Positions 62,401 through 64,000 of a stretch of 64,000 nucleotides of DNA are shown here, one piece after another (within the stretch, counting starts at the first letter, position 1; each line of letters opens with the position of its first letter). The DNA is from Enchytraeus crypticus (Eukaryota > Annelida > Clitellata > Enchytraeida > Enchytraeidae): positions 45,001 through 109,000 of the forward strand of contig CAJHZI010000427.1 of the NCBI GenBank assembly GCA_905160935.1. The letters are read 5' to 3'. Made by a program: the position numbers and the translations under genes. The notes beneath the pieces are model-generated. The model did not search any database. It worked only from the letters and a program-made list of their open reading frames with translations, and had not been told where the DNA came from.

Positions 62401-63285
62401 CCGCAAGCAGTTTAGAATTATCAATTACTTCATAGTGCTTGTAACATCACACATATCCTGGAGATTTTTAACATAAATTTTTATATATTCATATTAAGCA
62501 AGCACTAAGCTAAGTGATACAGAAAATCGTTTATTCATTATAATCTTAAGCTTTGCTAATTACAATAATTCTTTCAGGAATTTATTTTCTCTCAATAAAT
62601 ATAACTGTCTGACTAGCTATTTATCTTTTCTTCTCAATACCTTTTAGTATATTATTTTTAAAATCATTTCTGCTTGTAAGTTATATCTAGGAAAACTCTT
62701 AACATTATTCAATTTCATTCATTCGATTACCACTTGTGTCATACAAATTGTACACCGTGTACGTGACTGTGCAGTCTATAGGGTCGCTAAATCCTTATTG
62801 GTGTCCTGAATAACTGAAATAAACATTCTAAATAAAAATAAATTTAAAAAAAAACAAGTCGACTTTACTGATCATGCATTATTGGTACAGAATGAGAAAC
62901 TGTTCAACACATCGACTGCGATCAGAAATATGGAGATGAGCAGAAGAAATCCCAGTGCTAATCTGACATTATTCATGGATGAGAAAACAATCAACTGTTG
63001 CTATTTATAATTATTATTATTACCTGTCAAACATGACGCCTTCTGCTTAAAATCTTTCACAGAATTTATTTTATCATTTTCATACTCAAAAATAATAAAC
63101 AAACGTAATTCAATACTGTTAATAGCTTCGCTCTTCACGTAGAGAACTCACCTCACTGAGAACTACTTCAGGCACGTTAGCAAGGCCCCTAGGTTTCACA
63201 CTACATTCTGGTCTGCTCCTAACTGACAGCAGGAAGTCTCTGTCATACACCTTACGACCAGACGATGAAAGCTTTGCAACACTCC
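44380..63285 (-). CDS. EIF4G: Eukaryotic translation initiation factor 4G, 4E-binding site through MIF4G and MA3, fifteen exons
   Basis: Exons listed separately join in frame to 820 complete codons without a stop. In order: an eIF4E-binding motif [10 protein letters not shown] (Y-x4-L-hydrophobic) about 13 residues in; a linker ending [20 protein letters not shown] with the conserved WKP; the MIF4G/HEAT-1 domain ([88 protein letters not shown]), which binds eIF4A and RNA; a Ser/Arg/Gly-rich hinge ([18 protein letters not shown]); and the MA3/HEAT-2 domain, which ends in [18 protein letters not shown]. The protein is the scaffold linking eIF4E, eIF4A, eIF3 and PABP in cap-dependent initiation (family knowledge). 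The N-terminal, PABP-binding part lies beyond the right edge. The C-terminal W2 domain of animal eIF4G1/3 was not found below 44380. Several exon junctions carry tandem repeats (see repeats and findings). Introns hold L2, SINE and other LINE copies. Confidence 0.95.
45343..45559 (-). CDS. EIF4G: eIF4G exon 14 of window (MA3)
   Basis: 217 bases, [20 protein letters not shown] to ILSDCQNIQ. Matches the MA3 region with DIP..W.YLA. Acceptor attgcag, donor gtaaaa. Confidence 0.9.
45562..45668. repeat. (AATC)n / (AATG)n microsatellite
   Basis: Begins three bases from the acceptor of eIF4G exon 14 (45559) and runs AATCAATCAATCC, then GAATGAAT, then CAATCAATC. Confidence 0.95.
45990..46392. repeat. 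(AGC/AGT/AAC)n trinucleotide array, about 400 bp
   Basis: RNY triplets, mostly AGC, AGT and AAC, unbroken in register over about 130 triplets, starting 35 bp past the donor of eIF4G exon 13. Gives long poly-Ser/Asn, poly-Ala/Val and poly-Leu frames that are not genes. Confidence 0.97.
46426..46601 (-). CDS. EIF4G: eIF4G exon 13 of window (MA3)
   Basis: 176 bases, [20 protein letters not shown] to RVEDVIRG, the MA3 'EA...(L/V)KEL' core. Acceptor gacgcag, donor gtgagg. About 35 bp past the donor begins a 400-bp AGC/AGT repeat. Confidence 0.9.
46735..46892 (+). repeat. Dispersed repeat with (TTA)n tail
   Basis: Close match to 940-1090: TGATTTTCTGGATTTT, ATTTTGTCTCAATAGTGCTC, GCACTCTAATTGTTG and (TTA)n. 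eIF4G intron. Confidence 0.75.
47343..47658 (-). CDS. EIF4G: eIF4G exon 12 of window (hinge to MA3)
   Basis: 316 bases, [20 protein letters not shown] through a Ser/Arg/Pro stretch to [19 protein letters not shown], the first MA3 helix. Acceptor acgcag, donor gtatga. The acceptor lies in a 95-bp tandem repeat. Confidence 0.85.
47645..47932. repeat. 95-bp tandem repeat spanning eIF4G exon 12 acceptor, three copies
   Basis: CCATACCTGCGTTAAACG-type blocks with the CATA(C/T)(C/T)T core at 47654, 47749 and 47844, period exactly 95. The unit includes CGCG(A/C)CCATAC, meaning the first exon bases and the acceptor. Confidence 0.92.
47936..48000 (-). mobile_element. (GAT)n-tailed LINE 3' fragment
   Basis: Minus-strand copy of the last ~60 bp of the family, inserted at the end of the 95-bp array; inverted relative to the copy at 48100. 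Confidence 0.7.
48100..48214 (+). mobile_element. (GAT)n-tailed LINE 3' fragment
   Basis: GGGGAATGACTGATGATATG then GTGTGGGACAGAG... and TTCTATTCGCATCC, ending GATGCTGATGAG. Confidence 0.75.
48925..49026 (-). CDS. EIF4G: eIF4G exon 11 of window (hinge)
   Basis: 102 bases, [20 protein letters not shown] to QRPSSS. Completes SNRYAAL, matching SNR(F/Y)(S/A)AL of other eIF4Gs. Acceptor ttcctag, donor gtaatg. Confidence 0.85.
49536..49590. repeat. (TA)n microsatellite joined to (CAT)n tail
   Basis: TA run next to CATCATCATCATCATCATC, the reverse-strand tail of the LINE fragment that follows. Confidence 0.95.
49588..49886 (-). mobile_element. (GAT)n-tailed LINE 3' fragment, ~300 bp
   Basis: Longer 3' UTR-containing copy: GTCGGGATACGAATAGACTG, then CGAATGCCCTTGCTGACGTT and CTTCTACGACAAGTGCAGTC, shared with 51960-52215. 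Confidence 0.8.
49888..50184. repeat. Two (TA)n blocks around a 160-bp unique segment
   Basis: TA runs at 49888-49955 and 50120-50184. The segment between opens CAGACTGCGTCAAAAAAAAA at its TA junction, resembling one end of a Tc1/mariner element inserted in a TA array. Confidence 0.7.
50228..50365 (-). CDS. EIF4G: eIF4G exon 10 of window (hinge)
   Basis: 138 bases, [20 protein letters not shown] then [11 protein letters not shown] to AAASN. The acceptor gtgtcag was chosen because it gives the conserved 'S-R-x-x-K-I-(S/T)-K-P' join with exon 9. Confidence 0.85.
51091..51329 (-). CDS. EIF4G: eIF4G exon 9 of window
   Basis: 239 bases, [20 protein letters not shown] to [11 protein letters not shown] plus two bases. 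Includes DDGWTPV of the hinge. The donor gtttttt is poor, but phase and homology support it. The acceptor and first codons are repeated about six more times upstream (50-bp unit). Confidence 0.88.
51310..51660. repeat. 50-bp tandem repeat spanning eIF4G exon 9 acceptor, seven copies
   Basis: CTTGTTCTGTT(C)(A/C)ATGT recurs at 51324, 51374, 51424, 51475, 51526, 51576 and 51626. The first copy is the real junction. Every copy repeats the acceptor (ATTGAACAG) and the first codons encoding NKWVP or close variants. Confidence 0.95.
51808..51918 (-). CDS. EIF4G: eIF4G exon 8 of window (MIF4G)
   Basis: 37 codons, [20 protein letters not shown] to [15 protein letters not shown], phase 0. Acceptor gtgcgcag, donor gtctgt. 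Confidence 0.92.
51960..52215 (-). mobile_element. (GAT)n-tailed LINE 3' fragment
   Basis: GGTTGGTATACGAATAGACC and CACTCATCAACCAATTGCCC parallel 49588-49886. Lies ~45 bp upstream of the exon 8 acceptor. Confidence 0.78.
52555..52738. repeat. ~34-bp minisatellite, five to six units, downstream of eIF4G exon 7 donor
   Basis: Unit AACACAGATCAGTAAACTGT then CCCAGTAAACAAA. Lies about 40 bp into the intron after the donor at 52775. Confidence 0.92.
52776..52944 (-). CDS. EIF4G: eIF4G exon 7 of window (MIF4G core)
   Basis: 169 bases, [20 protein letters not shown] to [10 protein letters not shown]. Acceptor gtcacag, donor gtttgt. The first 30 bases plus acceptor are repeated upstream in degenerate tandem copies. 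Confidence 0.93.
52915..53290. repeat. 75-86-bp tandem repeat spanning eIF4G exon 7 acceptor, five copies
   Basis: CATCTTCAG(T/G/A)TTAAA recurs at 52915 (real exon), 52990, 53076, 53162 and 53238. Each carries degenerate copies of the first ~30 exon bases (..[10 protein letters not shown]..) and the GTCACAG-type acceptor. Confidence 0.95.
53630..54128 (-). mobile_element. LINE C-terminal fragment, family D (longest copy)
   Basis: The minus strand decodes as [40 protein letters not shown] and WRRMERI, an RTE-type C-terminus, with breaks. Shares end block ACTGGCAGGTCCATGGTATA with the other copies. Intron between exons 6 and 7 of eIF4G. Confidence 0.8.
54165..54300 (-). mobile_element. (GAT)n-tailed LINE 3' fragment
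   Basis: CATCTTCCCTTGAATCCCAG, GGTTCGGGATACTAATAGAC and GTCAATTCCCTATTTGAGAC. Confidence 0.78.
54475..54554 (-). CDS. EIF4G: eIF4G exon 6 of window (MIF4G)
   Basis: 80 bases, [20 protein letters not shown] then RSLGNI, ending two bases into the Arg that precedes FIAELFK. Acceptor aaccag, donor gtctgt. Confidence 0.9.
55020..55560. repeat. 90-bp tandem repeat (180-bp higher-order) spanning eIF4G exon 5 donor, six copies
   Basis: GTC(T/A)C(G)TCAATCTC blocks at 55051, 55141, 55231, 55321, 55411 and 55501, period exactly 90. Copies alternate CAGTACCAG / CAGCACCAG, giving a 180-bp dimer unit. The 55501 copy is the real exon end. Each unit repeats about 35 exon bases plus the gtcagt donor. Confidence 0.96.
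55494..55640 (-). CDS. EIF4G: eIF4G exon 5 of window (MIF4G)
   Basis: 49 codons, [27 protein letters not shown], to EIDETSS. The donor gtcagt was preferred over gtcatc six bases earlier because only it restores phase 0 with exon 6. Its 3' end plus donor is repeated in a 90-bp array, and a second array abuts its acceptor. Confidence 0.9.
55641..55910. repeat. ~25-bp minisatellite abutting eIF4G exon 5 acceptor
   Basis: Unit TCAATCAATCAGCAAATCAA then AACAA, about ten variants. Starts within ten bases of the acceptor at 55641-55642. Confidence 0.93.
56165..56345 (-). mobile_element. L2-like 3' UTR fragment
   Basis: Plus-strand GTCAGGGACGTCCTCCATCG, ATTCACCCAAAACGATTC and AACGGTGCCGGTCTGGCGAT match 60190-60320. 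Confidence 0.8.
56448..56484. repeat. (GA)n microsatellite
   Basis: GA run 17-18 units. Confidence 0.95.
56681..56740 (-). CDS. EIF4G: eIF4G exon 4 of window (small MIF4G exon)
   Basis: 20 codons, [20 protein letters not shown], acceptor atttcag, donor gtacgt, phase 0. AISEPNF is near-invariant in eIF4G. Confidence 0.93.
57570..58215 (-). pseudogene. L2-like LINE fragment interrupted by a SINE
   Basis: Matches the 3' UTR and C-terminal coding part of the element at 60200-60780, with many indels. The SINE at 58050-58182 sits inside it; the match resumes with TAGTAGTCAAGTTTATG (compare GCAGTAGTCAAGTTTAGA at 60768). Confidence 0.82.
58050..58182 (+). mobile_element. tRNA-derived SINE, copy 5, nested in L2
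   Basis: GGGTGGAGCCAGTGGTGATG, B box GGTTCAAATCC at about 58106, then GCTTTCGAGATATGAAACTG. Younger than the L2 copy it interrupts. Confidence 0.88.
58393..58530 (-). CDS. EIF4G: eIF4G exon 3 of window (MIF4G start)
   Basis: 46 codons, [20 protein letters not shown] to INILFEK, phase 0. The donor gttcga is weak beyond GT. Closely matches the first MIF4G helices. Confidence 0.92.
58629..58716 (-). mobile_element. tRNA-derived SINE, copy 6 (3' part, reverse)
   Basis: Reverse complement reads TTTAATCCTGGGCTCGGCCG, CACTGACATCGCTTTTGAG and GAGGAAACTGTCGTTAACCT; the 5' tRNA half is missing. Confidence 0.82.
59325..59408. repeat. 32-bp tandem repeat spanning eIF4G exon 2 donor, three copies
   Basis: CTACATCACTACCTCGCTC at 59325, 59357 and 59389 (period 32). 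The last copy crosses the real exon end at 59401, so each copy repeats the last seven exon bases plus the gtagtg donor. Confidence 0.95.
59401..59748 (-). CDS. EIF4G: eIF4G exon 2 of window
   Basis: 116 codons, [11 protein letters not shown] to DEAKSE, phase 0. Contains [20 protein letters not shown] followed by WKPPSR, equivalent to the conserved block just before MIF4G. The exon reads upstream of the internal Met in [10 protein letters not shown] to the acceptor actag. The donor end is triplicated in a 32-bp repeat. Confidence 0.9.
59865..60000 (+). mobile_element. (GAT)n-tailed LINE 3' fragment
   Basis: AATGGAAAAGTCTCAAATGG, GAGGCAGTCTATTCGTATCC and ACTGGGATTCAGGGGGAGAT. Confidence 0.8.
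60130..62145 (-). pseudogene. L2-like LINE, 5'-truncated, with RT and C-terminal domain
   Basis: Minus strand, three open pieces. At 62109-61405: [40 protein letters not shown] and LLDLSAAFD (motif A). After a frameshift: [20 protein letters not shown] and [13 protein letters not shown] (motif C, the YADD box) at 61268-61140. At 60760-60338: [36 protein letters not shown] and [20 protein letters not shown], ending in [12 protein letters not shown] and a stop. These are diagnostic of the L2 group of non-LTR retrotransposons. The 3' UTR runs to (TAA)n at about 60130-60160. No endonuclease domain is present. It sits in the eIF4G intron between exons 1 and 2 in the same orientation. Confidence 0.9.
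62268..62312 (+). mobile_element. (GAT)n-tailed LINE 3' fragment, minimal
   Basis: Only the last ~40 bp (GGTTAAACTGGGATTTAAGG then GAAGATGATGATGATGAA), an extreme 5' truncation. Confidence 0.7.
62313..63151. other. eIF4G intron sequence, nothing recognised
   Basis: AT-rich intron DNA between the LINE tail and exon 1 of the window; no ORF or repeat of note. Confidence 0.4.
63152..63285 (-). CDS. EIF4G: eIF4G exon 1 of window (eIF4E-binding motif)
   Basis: 134 bases; the first two complete a codon from an exon beyond the window. Tyr of the YDRDFLL motif is encoded at 63247-63245. Followed by [20 protein letters not shown] and donor GAG|gtgagt. Confidence 0.9.
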
Positions 63286-64000
63286 CTAAATCAATCAATC
63301 AACGACGTGGCATTAATAAAAAAGGCTGCTCAAGCAAAATAAGTATCTGCAGATAACACAGCATCGGAATTCAATTACATTCAACTATGATCAACTAGAT
63401 TTGGCCAATGGTAATATTTTCTTTAAAATTAAATGTCTATAGTAAATTTATTAAATAGTATTAATACTGTAAAAAAACTACATACTTTGAAATACAAAAT
63501 TTATAATATCAAGATATAAAGCTTCTTATAAAGCTATAGAGCTGCTTTCATTCACATTACACTTTTATTTCATGCGTTTTTCAGAAATAGGCGAGTTTAG
63601 TAATGACCTTAATTTGGTTTGAGTTTCATTAGTCAGTGAGTTAAATAATTACTTCACTTAGTCAGTTAGCAAACTGGTAACTTAATTAGATGTGCTAATT
63701 GCAAAATAACAATGCTGAAGATAGACGCCATCGTAATAATGCTCGTAAATATGCAACAACAACAACAAATAATGTACGAATTTATCTCTACCAGTAGCGA
63801 ATGAGCTATGAATACGATCACTAACGAGCGACCCAATATTACACTAGAAACTACTCCAATGTTTACGAATTGCTTGAATTGTTAGCTAGTAATACAGCAA
63901 ATCTCATCTAAACTTGACAGATTATATTACGCTCACAACAGAAATGCTCACTCGTGCTGGCAACACAGTCTAGAGTAGATCTGCTCACAAAGGCAACAAT
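63286..64000. other. eIF4G intron to right edge, no exon recognised
   Basis: The upstream exon (phase one base before exon 1 of the window) was not found here, so the intron continues past the edge or the exon is too short to identify. Confidence 0.4.

Overview
The window is nuclear DNA of a multicellular animal, most likely a marine invertebrate. The evidence is three spliced genes of animal type (a UBAP2/UBAP2L-lingerer homologue, hydroxylysine kinase HYKK and the translation scaffold eIF4G), GT-AG introns, AT-rich intron and intergenic DNA, and a dense load of microsatellites, LINE, SINE and DNA-transposon copies. The phylum cannot be fixed from the sequence alone; a sponge, cnidarian or lophotrochozoan would all fit. 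No prokaryotic, organellar or viral gene cluster is present.

Layout: all three genes are on the minus strand. (1) 332-6965: the N-terminal half of a UBAP2L/lingerer-like RNA-binding protein, nine coding exons with UBA domain, RGG box and a Trp/acidic segment; it runs off the left edge. (2) 7-24 kb: a gene-poor stretch with a GC-rich island carrying an 89-bp tandem repeat (9.2-10.8 kb), a long (CA/TA) microsatellite, a CR1-like LINE tail (14.6-15.45 kb), a 29-bp minisatellite and a 703-bp hAT-type MITE (17.38-18.08 kb). (3) 24096-31716: a complete five-exon HYKK gene, 402 codons, with kinase motifs intact. (4) 30.5-37.7 kb: a Tc1/mariner-like element inside HYKK intron 1, LINE remnants just upstream of its start codon, a nearly full-length but broken RTE-like LINE (33.65-36.57 kb) and a 5S-rRNA-derived sequence (~37.6-37.74 kb). 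(5) 44380-63285: fifteen consecutive eIF4G exons (820 complete codons), from the eIF4E-binding motif through MIF4G and MA3; the N-terminus lies beyond the right edge, and the C-terminal W2 (eIF5C-like) exons were not found.

The most unusual observation is that in eIF4G, and at one UBAP2L acceptor, minisatellite arrays sit exactly on exon-intron junctions. The repeat unit contains the last or first few exon bases, the splice site and adjacent intron, multiplied 3-7 times away from the exon. I count five such junction-spanning arrays in eIF4G (exons 2, 5, 7, 9, 12 of the window), plus arrays abutting or close to the other ends of exons 5 and 7 and abutting UBAP2L exon 4. Each creates a row of decoy splice sites beside the real one.

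The mobile fraction is diverse: a tRNA-derived SINE with canonical A and B boxes (six copies, one nested in an L2-like LINE), a LINE family whose truncated 3' ends all finish in (GAT)n (about nine copies), another LINE family in three copies, an L2-like element with RT motifs, and CR1-like tails. The two housekeeping genes meet in translation: eIF4G is the scaffold of cap-dependent initiation, and UBAP2L-type proteins bind RNA and ribosomes and act in stress granules. HYKK is metabolic and unrelated; nothing suggests that the three are co-regulated.
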